A stretch of 64,000 nucleotides of DNA from Sideroxyarcus sp. (lineage in GTDB: Bacteria > Pseudomonadota > Gammaproteobacteria > Burkholderiales > Gallionellaceae). The DNA lies in contig JAUSBR010000003.1 in assembly GCA_030651895.1 (NCBI GenBank), positions 1 through 64,000 of the forward strand. The letters run 5' to 3'. The notes under the pieces were generated by a model, which saw only the letters and a program-made list of their open reading frames with translations, was not told where the DNA came from and ran no database searches. Positions 19,136 through 29,200 of the stretch are shown in pieces. Position numbers and translations under genes: made by a program. Each line of letters starts with the position of its first letter. Positions within the stretch are counted from its first letter, which is position 1.

Positions 19136-21247
19136 CTAGCGGGCCTCGTCCCTCTTCCGCAACACCCACCCCATCCACCCAGCGAACATCAGCACCAGCC
19201 CTGCTCCCAGCCACAATGGCCAATGCACCGGCTGGTTCCACTCACGCCGTTTGGCATCGCGCTGTGCCGCATCCACGCGCCAATACTTGAGCTTGTTGTT
19301 GGCCATGATGTTGGGTTTGATGTTGTGCAGCCAGCCGTGCTGCAGCACGTAGCCCTTGGGATGGAAGCCCCACAGCCAAGGTGAGTCGCGGCGCAGGATC
19401 TCCTGCATCTGGTCGATGATGGCCTGCCGTGCGGGGCTGTTGTCCATGTTCTTCATCTGCTCGAACAGGCGATCGAATTCCGGCTCGCTGTAGTTGCTGG
19501 CGTTCTCGCCGCTGAACTTCACTTTGCCCTGCGGGCCATGCAGCAGGAAGAAGAAGTTCTCCGGGTCCGGATAGTCCGCGTTCCAGCCGAAGAAATACAT
19601 CTGCGTGTCGCCGCGCCGTATCTTGTCCTGAAAGCGGTTGTAGTCGGTACTGCGCACATCGAGCTGTACGCCGAGCTTGTCGAACTGCTTGCGCAGCCAG
19701 TCAAGGCGCGACTTGTTGCCCATGCCGGTGGCGGTGGTGTCGAAGTGGATCACCAGCGGCTGGCCGGTCTTCGCCTCCACGCCGCCGGGGTAGCCCGCCT
19801 CGGCCAGCAGGCGTTTCGCCTCCGCGATGGGTTTGCGCTGCGGCAGACCTTTCACACAGTCGTACACATAGCTGTTGATACCCGTGCAGCCCTCGCGGTG
19901 ACCGAAGATGCCGGGCGGGATGGGCGATTGCGCACTGATGCCGCGACCGTTGGCGAAGATGGAGACGAACTCCTCGAAGTCCATTGCGATGGCGATGGCG
20001 CGGCGCAATTTGCGCGCACGCTCGGAATTTCCGCCTGTCACCGGATCGAGCATGTTGAATCCGGTATACATAGTGGACGTGGCAACCGCGGTGTTGAGTA
20101 CGATGCCCTGCACCTGCATGGCCTCGCTCACCGTCGCCTCGCCACTCACGCCGACCGACACCGCCTGGTCGAAGCTGTCCGAGCTGATCGCCGAGGCGTC
20201 GTAATAGCCTTGCAGGAACTTGTTCCAGTACGGGATGGTTTCCTTCTCCAGCGAAAACACGATGCTGTCGACCAGCGGCAACGCTTTGCCCGCATCGGCC
20301 AGCAGTCCCGCTTCGGCATCGCCCGCCTCGCCTTCCGACGGATAGGTCTCACTGTCGTAATAGGGGTTCTTCGTCAGCACCATGCGCCGGTTCGGGTCGT
20401 TCTCCGACAGATAGTACGGCCCGCTGCCCACCGGCCACCAGTCCAGCGTGAGATTGCGTTCCTTCATGCCGGGCAAGGCGTAGAAACGTTCCACCTCCTG
20501 CGGCATCGGCGAGAAGAACGGCATCGCCAGCCAATAGGCGAACTGCGGATATTTGCCGTGGACGGTGATGCGGTATGTGGTGTCATCCACCACCTCCACA
20601 CCGGACAGCGGATACTGATTCAGATCGAGGAACCCATCCGGGTGCGCCCTGGAAGCCGCCTGCAATGCGGCTGCGTAATCCTTGAGGCCGACGATGTATT
20701 CACTCATCACGCCGGCGATGGGCGTATGCAGTTGCGGATGCACCAGTCGCTTGATCTGGTAGGCATAGTCGGCCGCCGTCACCTCTCGCGTGGCGGTCGC
20801 GGCGAAATCGGCCAGCGAGGCGATGCCGTCCAGCTTGCGCAGGGAATTGGCGGGGACGAAGGCCGGATGCGGCTGGTAGCGCATGCCGGGCTTGATGCGG
20901 ATCTCGTACACGCTATAAACGATGCGCTCCACCGCCGCCTTGTCCGGCAAGGGACGGCGGTTCTTGTCCAGATAGCTGACCGTGGGCAGCACGCTGGCGG
21001 CCAAAGGCGTCAGCTGATAGGGGCGCTTCAGATAGTGGTATTGCAGCGGCGGCGCGTAGACCAGCGCGAGGAACTCGTATTCGTTCTCGCTATAGGCCTG
21101 CGCCGGATCGAGGTGCTTGGGGCGCTCGGTGAAGGCGCTGTAGAGGATGGACTTGCCATCATCCGCAGTTGGATAGGGGTTGTTCCACAGGCCGCCATCG
21201 CAGGCGGCAAGCAACAGGCAAAGCGTGACAGAAAATAGCACTTTCAT
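19136..21247 (-). CDS. ABC transporter substrate-binding lipoprotein, family 5 (peptide-binding)
   Basis: Periplasmic peptide-binding protein. I choose the ATG at 21247: it gives a lipoprotein signal (MKVLFSVTLCLLLAAC, lipobox LAAC with Cys at 16) and a 703-residue protein; the reading frame extends 99 codons further up but these overlap ygfZ's upstream region and lack a signal. Family-5 features include LDPAQAYSENEYE near 45, DYAYQIKRLVHP, and a C-terminal lobe with DTQMYFFGWNADYPDPENFF. The extreme C-terminus has an extra membrane helix (WPLWLGAGLVLMFAGWMGWVL) and a charged tail, so it may be anchored at both ends. It is probably the binding protein for YejBEF although separated from them by one opposite-strand gene. 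Confidence 0.9.
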   Translation of the reverse strand: MKVLFSVTLCLLLAACDGGLWNNPYPTADDGKSILYSAFTERPKHLDPAQAYSENEYEFLALVYAPPLQYHYLKRPYQLTPLAASVLPTVSYLDKNRRPLPDKAAVERIVYSVYEIRIKPGMRYQPHPAFVPANSLRKLDGIASLADFAATATREVTAADYAYQIKRLVHPQLHTPIAGVMSEYIVGLKDYAAALQAASRAHPDGFLDLNQYPLSGVEVVDDTTYRITVHGKYPQFAYWLAMPFFSPMPQEVERFYALPGMKERNLTLDWWPVGSGPYYLSENDPNRRMVLTKNPYYDSETYPSEGEAGDAEAGLLADAGKALPLVDSIVFSLEKETIPYWNKFLQGYYDASAISSDSFDQAVSVGVSGEATVSEAMQVQGIVLNTAVATSTMYTGFNMLDPVTGGNSERARKLRRAIAIAMDFEEFVSIFANGRGISAQSPIPPGIFGHREGCTGINSYVYDCVKGLPQRKPIAEAKRLLAEAGYPGGVEAKTGQPLVIHFDTTATGMGNKSRLDWLRKQFDKLGVQLDVRSTDYNRFQDKIRRGDTQMYFFGWNADYPDPENFFFLLHGPQGKVKFSGENASNYSEPEFDRLFEQMKNMDNSPARQAIIDQMQEILRRDSPWLWGFHPKGYVLQHGWLHNIKPNIMANNKLKYWRVDAAQRDAKRREWNQPVHWPLWLGAGLVLMFAGWMGWVLRKRDEAR

Positions 21248-21313
21248 GGCGCTAGAGTTTAGCCGAAAGGGTGCGCTTCGCGGTAAGATTGCATCACATT
21301 CACGAACGGGCAT

Positions 21314-22351
21314 ATGGCAATGAATCAGGATTGGCAAAATTTTCTCACCACCCAAGGCGCACAGATTCAGGACGGCGCTGTACAACATTTCGGCGATGCC
21401 GCTGCCGAGCGTATCGCCGCGCGTGACGGCACCGTGCTGTGCGACCTGTCGCAATTCGGCGTGATCAAAGTCACCGGCGAAGAAGCGCAGGGTTTCCTGC
21501 ACAACCTGTTCAGCAGCGACGTCAATGCGCTCACCCCGCAACACGCCCTGCCCAGCAGCTTCAACACCGCAAAAGGCCGCGCGCTGGCGACCCTCCTGAT
21601 CTGGCGCAATCCGGCTGAGTTCTTCCTGCAGTTGCCGACCGGCGTGCTAGCGGCCATCCAGAAGAAACTCACCATGTATGTGCTGCGCGCGAAGGTGAAG
21701 ATAACGAACGCCAGTGACGACGTCGTATGTCTGGGCCTGTCCGGCACCAGCGCCGCCACTCTGTTGCAGCAGCACTTCCCCGCTTTGCCGCAAGCCCCGC
21801 TCGATGCCGTGCAACACGCAGACACCACAGTCATCTGCCTTGCCGCAGACCGCTTCCAGATCAGCACCTCGCCGACAGAAGCGATCGCGTTGTGGCAAAA
21901 ACTCAACGGCACTGCCAAGCCGGCCGGCTCGGCCTGCTGGGACTGGCTCAACATCCGCGCGGGCATTCCCGTCATCCTGCCGCAGACGCAGGAAGCCTTC
22001 GTGCCGCAGATGGCCAACCTCGACCTTACCGGCGCGGTGAACTTCAAGAAGGGTTGCTATCCGGGACAGGAGATCGTTGCGCGCATGCAATATCTGGGCA
22101 AGAACAAACGCCGCATGTATCTGGCGCATATCGATGGCGATGCCGCCCCGCAACCGGGTGCGGAACTGTTCAGCATGGAGATGGAAGGCCAGAGCTGCGG
22201 CCTCATCGCCAACGCGGCGGCGGCGCCGGGCGGCGGTTACGATGTGCTGGCCGTGGTGCAGATCGCCAGCCATGATGCGTTCCCGGTTCACCTGGGCGTA
22301 CTCACCGGCGCGCGTTTGCAGTTCGAACCCCTGCCTTACCCCATCCCATGA
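21314..22351 (+). CDS. ygfZ: Folate-binding YgfZ/GcvT-fold protein
   Basis: 345 residues. YgfZ uses tetrahydrofolate and helps make or repair certain Fe-S enzymes such as MiaB. The diagnostic motif KGCYPGQEIVARMQ with the conserved Cys lies near residue 240; the N-terminal GcvT-like part has CDLSQFGVIKVTGEEAQGFLHNLFSSDV. An ATG two codons downstream (21320) is an alternative start. The stop overlaps the next start (ATGA). Confidence 0.94.
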   Translation: MAMNQDWQNFLTTQGAQIQDGAVQHFGDAAAERIAARDGTVLCDLSQFGVIKVTGEEAQGFLHNLFSSDVNALTPQHALPSSFNTAKGRALATLLIWRNPAEFFLQLPTGVLAAIQKKLTMYVLRAKVKITNASDDVVCLGLSGTSAATLLQQHFPALPQAPLDAVQHADTTVICLAADRFQISTSPTEAIALWQKLNGTAKPAGSACWDWLNIRAGIPVILPQTQEAFVPQMANLDLTGAVNFKKGCYPGQEIVARMQYLGKNKRRMYLAHIDGDAAPQPGAELFSMEMEGQSCGLIANAAAAPGGGYDVLAVVQIASHDAFPVHLGVLTGARLQFEPLPYPIP

Positions 22352-23016
22352 ACCTGCCGGCCAGTCTGTTCTCCGGAGACTGGTTATGGCTGACCAACGC
22401 CGCCTTCGCGCTCTTCCTCTATCGCGCCGCCAGCAGCGCGCCCTGGCGCAAGGTGTTGGATAACGGCATTATGATTAACGCGCTGGTGGGGCTGATCATC
22501 GGCGCTTTCGTGTTCTGGCAATTCAACGCGGGCATCCGTCCCGGCTTCAACTTCCACATCCTGGGTTCTACTTTGTTCATGCTCATGTTCGGCTGGCAGA
22601 TCGCCACCGTCTCCATCGCGCTGATCATGCTCGCCACGTGGCTGCGCACGGACGTCGGCCTGATCACACTTGGCGTGAACGGTCTGCTGATGATCGCTAT
22701 CCCGGTATTGTTCAGCGACTGGCTGCTGCGTTTCAGCAAGAAGAACCTGCCGAAGAACCTGTTCCTGTTCGTGCTGTTCAACGGCTTTATCTGCGGCGCG
22801 CTCGGCATCATGCTGAACGCAGTAGCGACCACGCTGATCCTGCTGTACCTGAGCCCCTACACCTGGGGCGAGATACAACACCACTACCTCGTCGCCATCC
22901 CCGTGCTGATGCTCACTGAAGCCTTCGTCTCCGGCATGCTGATCACCGCCTTCACCGTGTTCCAGCCGGAAGCGGTGATGAATTTCAGTGACGAGGAATA
23001 TATCAACGGGAAGTGA
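22348..23016 (+). CDS. CbiM-like energy-coupling-factor permease family membrane protein
   Basis: 222 residues with about six membrane helices. It resembles the betaproteobacterial branch of the CbiM/ECF S-component family: N-terminal MNLPASLFSGDWLWLTNAAFA, a GIRPGFNFHILGSTLFMLMFG segment near residue 60, and a late helix with LTEAFVSGMLITAFTVFQPEAV. Classical CbiM begins with Met-His ligands for cobalt, which are not present here, so cobalt transport is uncertain. No partner ATPase or CbiQ gene is adjacent. It is coupled to ygfZ by a 4-base overlap. Confidence 0.75.
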   Translation: MNLPASLFSGDWLWLTNAAFALFLYRAASSAPWRKVLDNGIMINALVGLIIGAFVFWQFNAGIRPGFNFHILGSTLFMLMFGWQIATVSIALIMLATWLRTDVGLITLGVNGLLMIAIPVLFSDWLLRFSKKNLPKNLFLFVLFNGFICGALGIMLNAVATTLILLYLSPYTWGEIQHHYLVAIPVLMLTEAFVSGMLITAFTVFQPEAVMNFSDEEYINGK

Positions 23017-23017
23017 T

Positions 23018-23455
23018 TCAGCGGGGCTTGAGTTTCAGCTTCATCTTCTTGTGCGGCATGCCGGCATCCATGAACTCCTTGCCTTCTTCGATGAATCCGA
23101 ACAGATGGTAGAACGGTAGAGCCTGCACCTGCGCATCGACATCAACTTGCTTGAGTCCCCGGGCGCGCGCCTCGTCCAGCAGTATCTCCAGAATCGCCGT
23201 GCCCACCCGCTTGTTGCGCCATTCCGGCAATACCGCGATGCGGCCGACATGCCCGTTCGGCAAGATGCGCCCGCAACCGATGGCGTCGCCGTTGAGGCTC
23301 AGCACCAGCGCATGGCGGCTGCCGCCGTCCATGTCATCCCACTCCAACTCTGCGGGAACGCATTGCTCGCGGATGAACACCGCTTCGCGAATGGCACGCA
23401 ACAAGGGTTCGCCGTCATGCCAACTGACCAGACTGACTGTGAAAGGGGTAGTCAT
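23018..23455 (-). CDS. GNAT family N-acetyltransferase
   Basis: 145 residues, single GNAT domain. The acetyl-CoA-binding region reads GHVGRIAVLPEWRNKRVGTAILEILLDEARARG, close to the R/Q-x-x-G-x-G/A motif, and the substrate side has EQCVPAELEWDDMDGGSRHALV, typical of the YjcF/ElaA-like branch. The substrate cannot be told from sequence. It is convergent with the CbiM-like gene (2-base gap). Confidence 0.9.
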   Translation of the reverse strand: MTTPFTVSLVSWHDGEPLLRAIREAVFIREQCVPAELEWDDMDGGSRHALVLSLNGDAIGCGRILPNGHVGRIAVLPEWRNKRVGTAILEILLDEARARGLKQVDVDAQVQALPFYHLFGFIEEGKEFMDAGMPHKKMKLKLKPR

Positions 23456-23527
23456 AACTCATCTCCTGTGTTCTCCGCCGACCTTGCGGTCGTACGGAAA
23501 AGAAACGTTGTTATTCTGTGAACTACT

Positions 23528-25262
<1,735 letters not shown>

Positions 25263-25283
25263 ACATCCCTGTTCAGAATAATG

Positions 25284-25348
25284 CCGTTCGTGCTGAGCTT
25301 GTAGAAGCACAAGATCCGTTCACATTTCGACAGGCTCAATGCGAACGG
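25284..25348. repeat. 65-bp REP-like inverted repeat
   Basis: Left arm CCGTTCGTGCTGAGCTTGTAG and right arm TTTCGACAGGCTCAATGCGAACGG are inverted copies with a few mismatches. This type (CCGTTCG...GAGCTTGTCGAA) is a widespread intergenic palindrome in proteobacteria. It lies just after the hemolysin III gene, before the convergent FecR gene. Confidence 0.7.
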
Positions 25349-25377
25349 ATTCTTCCTCTCGTGGAAAACAGTGATCG

Positions 25378-26109
25378 TCACATCCTCGGTCTTGCCGTCC
25401 CGCTCTGCCTCACCGAATTGCGCAGCGCACGCAGCACATTCTCCACCGTGCGCAACTGCATCTTCCTCACCGGCGAAGGAGGACTCTTCTCGTCGGGGAT
25501 CTCGGTGCCGTAGCCAGGTTTGTCGATGACCACGCTGCCGAAGTCGTTGGAGACGACGATGGAAGTCTGCTTGCCCTCTTCTTCCGGCTCCATCAGCACG
25601 ATCTTGGCCGACGCATCGATGGTCTTGCCATCCACCTCCTGACGGTCGCTCACCTCACCCTCGACCTGCGTGCCGCGTATGCCGATGGTGGCGACGCGCG
25701 CCCTCACCTGCATATTGCGCCCCTTGCCGTGCGCGATCAGGCCGGACACGAAACGGAACATGCCTTTGACGATCCTGGAGTGGAACGCATCGTCAGTCGC
25801 CCCTTTTTTGTATTTGAAGTTCTCGATCACGAACTCGGTATTCGGCCCCAGCGCGAACTTCGACTCGTCGGCGAACTGGATATGCACACTGGTGCCCTTG
25901 TCCGTCTTGATGTTCTCGCCCGAATAGACCGCATCGCCGACGGCCAGCTTGCGCGTAGTGCCATCCGCTTGCTTCGCCTCGGCCACATTGTCGCCGGTCA
26001 TCTTCTCCACCGTGCCTGCGGAAGGAAGAGCCTCGGCAGCCTGCACCGCAAACGGTGACAACACCGCCGCCAACAAAACCAAACCCGTCATCCAATTTCT
26101 GTAAGTCAT
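25378..26109 (-). CDS. Secreted FecR-domain protein
   Basis: 243 residues: a signal peptide (cleavage near VQA-AE, residue 24), then a FecR domain with the typical stretch GDAVYSGENIKTDKGTSVHIQFADESKF and TIGIRGTQVEGE. Unlike FecR anti-sigma regulators there is no internal membrane helix or cytoplasmic part, so this belongs to the exported periplasmic FecR group often found next to large adhesins or two-partner systems. The C-terminal 60 residues are Pro/Arg-rich and of no known type. It may act with the large protease/adhesin encoded directly upstream on the same strand. Confidence 0.85.
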   Translation of the reverse strand: MTYRNWMTGLVLLAAVLSPFAVQAAEALPSAGTVEKMTGDNVAEAKQADGTTRKLAVGDAVYSGENIKTDKGTSVHIQFADESKFALGPNTEFVIENFKYKKGATDDAFHSRIVKGMFRFVSGLIAHGKGRNMQVRARVATIGIRGTQVEGEVSDRQEVDGKTIDASAKIVLMEPEEEGKQTSIVVSNDFGSVVIDKPGYGTEIPDEKSPPSPVRKMQLRTVENVLRALRNSVRQSGTARPRM

Positions 26110-26157
26110 ATCAGTCTCCTTGGAAAATCATCAAAACAAATTCCGGTTCCATTATTC

Positions 26158-26181
26158 CCTCTCCCGCAAGCGGGAGAGGGT
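26158..26181. repeat. CCCTCTCCCGC palindrome (REP-like)
   Basis: Perfect palindromic hairpin CCCTCTCCCG/CGGGAGAGGG followed by TTAGGGTGAGAGG. The same element occurs, in two copies, inside purL at 58243-58324. A second small hairpin (CCCTCCC...GGAGGG, 26229-26250) lies nearby. Confidence 0.75.
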
Positions 26182-26265
26182 TAGGGTGAGAGGCGTTGAT
26201 CGGAGATCGAAATATCGAAAACCCCAACCCCTCCCTTAACAGTGGAGGGAGTAAACGTCAGCCCC

Positions 26266-29200
26266 CTACTTCCCCTTCACCAACTCCCGCGTCAACTTCC
26301 TGCTAACACTCGGCAAGAACACATTACCCTTAACCCTGGACGGCAGATATTGCGCGGTGATTGCCAGCTTGCCAACATTGAAACGCTCCATGTTCTGACG
26401 CGTCACCACCAACTTCGCCTGCCCCTTCGCATCCAGCTTCACCGGCTTGCCCAGCGGCTTGTCGCCCAGCATGAACTGAACCGCACCGGCAGGCACTGCG
26501 CGAACACCCTTCACCTTCGGCACGACCATCGCATGACGCGCCACCGTGGCCGTGACCAGCGTCTCGCCACGTGCGTCTGGCTTGTTCGCTACACGTACGA
26601 CGACCGACGTCAGTCCGGCTCGCAACTTCTCGATACGCTGATAAGCTAGGGCAAAACCGGTATTGCCGGTGAACATCACGTCAAAGACACAATTGGCTTT
26701 TTCGTTCTTGCCGACAATCGCACGGCACTGCTGTTGTGCGACTGCTTTTGCCACGGGTTTCAACACAATGCCTCTGGGTGCCACGGGAGCGATACGTCGC
26801 TCTGGAGCCGCAACTGCCATTGCTCTCGGCCTTGGTGTCGCGGCCATTGAAGGTGCAGCACAAAGCGGCTTTTCCAAAGGCCACACGGATGTAAACGTGC
26901 TGGTCGATGTGCCAGGGGCATAGTAGAACAGGCTGGTATCGTCATTAACGCGCCATGAATCGGCGAACTTCTCATATAACTCCACGAAACGATCGCATAA
27001 CGCCGATGGCATGGCCCCAAAGGATGTCCCATCGGCAAGCCGTGGCAGCCAGCTTCCCGCAGTGTTGATGCCCATAAGACCCTCGCGAGCCGGGGTGTGC
27101 ATGACACCTATTTGCATATACGACAAAGAGCCCCACAGGTACGCGGAAACGGTCATCGCGGTTCCATCCGGGAAATCGACTTGAATGCTATTCGCCCCCA
27201 ATGGGATCACTCGACCGCCAACACCGAGATCAACACCGTTCGCGGGGAGTGTCGTCACCTTACCATTTATGCGCAACTCGGGAACGCCGCTGGCATTCGG
27301 CTGGTAAGTGACGCGGTAATCGCCTACACGAGCCGCGACCGCCGTATTGATACTCACCCCCACCGCCAAGCCAGAGTAAGGGTCGGTAAAGGGCGCGGGA
27401 CCAGGTATCGCTGTCTGACGCGTCTGTATCTCCATGCCGTTTGCGCCGCGCAGCGCAACAAACTCGCCCGCGCTTTGGAAATCGTAGCGCAACCCGCGAA
27501 CGGTGGTGATATGCGGGTCACCGTTGTCGTTTGCGTCGTTGGTTAAAGTGACTGTCACGTTGGCCGAAGCGGATAATCCACCCGCATCCGTTACTTGCAC
27601 GGGCAAATTGAAGACTGGCTTGTATTCAAAGTTAACAGCAAGATGATTATCGACCAAGAGTCGCCCTGGAATGGCAGCGTCGAACCTGAACGCATTCGAC
27701 TGAGTAACTCCGTTGACGTCAGCGAAGTTGCCAGCCGGGTCGATGCTATAGGTCAGCGTATCTCCATCCGGGTCGCTTGCATTCACAATGCCAACAAAAT
27801 CATCAACACCGAAAGGCCACGCATTAGCTATCTGGTTGAATTCGATGTGGGTGAACGAGAGCGGCCCAACGATGCTCGGCGCATCGTTGCGGTTGTTGAT
27901 AGTAACTGTCTTGGTGGTTTCGTAGCTCAGCCCACCATTGTCCGTCACTCGAAGACGGATGCTGTAATTCGGCGTTGCCTCAAAGTCGGCTGCATTGTTG
28001 ATCGTTAACGTATTGCCCGTGATCGTGAATGCGCCATTGCCGGTGTCGCCCGTGCCCGCAACCAACTCAAAGGTGAACGGTGAGGCATAGCCACTTGCGA
28101 TCGAATCCGGGTCGGTCGCTGACAGCGTCGCTACAGTTGCCCCCGCCGTATTATTTTCGTCAATGCTCGACGCGCTCAGATTTATCGCTATTGGTGCTTC
28201 GTCGCGGTTGTTGATGGTAACTGTCTTGGTGGTTTCGTAGCTCAGCCCGCCATTGTCCGTCACTCGAATACGGATGCTGTAATTCGGCGTTGCCTCAAAG
28301 TCGGCTGCATTGTTGAGCGCAAGCGTATTGCCCGTGATCGTGAATGCGCCATTGCCGGTGTCACCCACGCCCGCAACCAGCGCAAACGTGAACGGTGAGG
28401 CATAGCCACTTGCAATCGAATCCGGGTCGGTCGCCGTCAGCGTCGCCACCGTTGCCCCCGCCATATTGTTCTCGTCAATGCTCGATGCGCTCAGGTTTAT
28501 CGCTGTTGGTGCTTCGTTTACATTCGACACAATGACCGTTAGTGGTTGATCAAACGTCGCACCGCCAAAGTCAGTCACTTGCACACGGATGTTGTAGCTC
28601 ATCGTGGTCTCAAAATCAGCCGCACTGTTGATTGTGAGCGAGTTACCCGTGATGGAAAACGCACCATTGTCTGTGTCGCCGGTTCCCGCAACCAGAGCAA
28701 ACGTAAACCTGTCGCAAGGGTCGAGATCGGTAGCCCCCAGCGTCCCCACCAATGCTCCCGGCATATTGTTCTCGTTGATACTGCTACTGGAAAGCGCGAT
28801 TTCGGTGGCTGCTTGATAAGACAGAGCGCGGTAGATATCCAAGCGTGGTGTACTGCCAGTCGGATTCAATGAGTCAGGATACAAAACGTCCACATTGGCA
28901 CTCGACACCAATGTTGACTTGATTTGTCCCGGCTGCACATTGCAGGACCTTAACATGGCTGCTGCACCAGCGACGAGAGGCGCGGCAAATGAATTACCGG
29001 TGACGGTGGCGTAATTGCCAGCCGGTGGCTGGGCACCATTGGTAGTAGTGAGGATATTGCATCCGGGTGCGGCGATATCTACCCAAGCGCCGAAATTGCT
29101 ACTGGGCTCGCGCTGATCGTCTGCGCCGCACGCGCCCCCTCCTGATGTGCTGCTTGAAACCGCGATCAGTAATTCCGGCTGTGAATAGGAGTAATTCAAA

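Noticed and set aside
21248-21544. N-terminal extension of the solute-binding protein by 99 residues
   Set aside because: It would hide the lipoprotein signal peptide in the interior and overlaps the ygfZ start on the other strand.
27891-28520. Repeats in the protease gene as a CRISPR-like array
   Set aside because: Repeat unit is 315 bp, lies in one open frame and encodes a cadherin-like module; no short repeat-spacer pattern.
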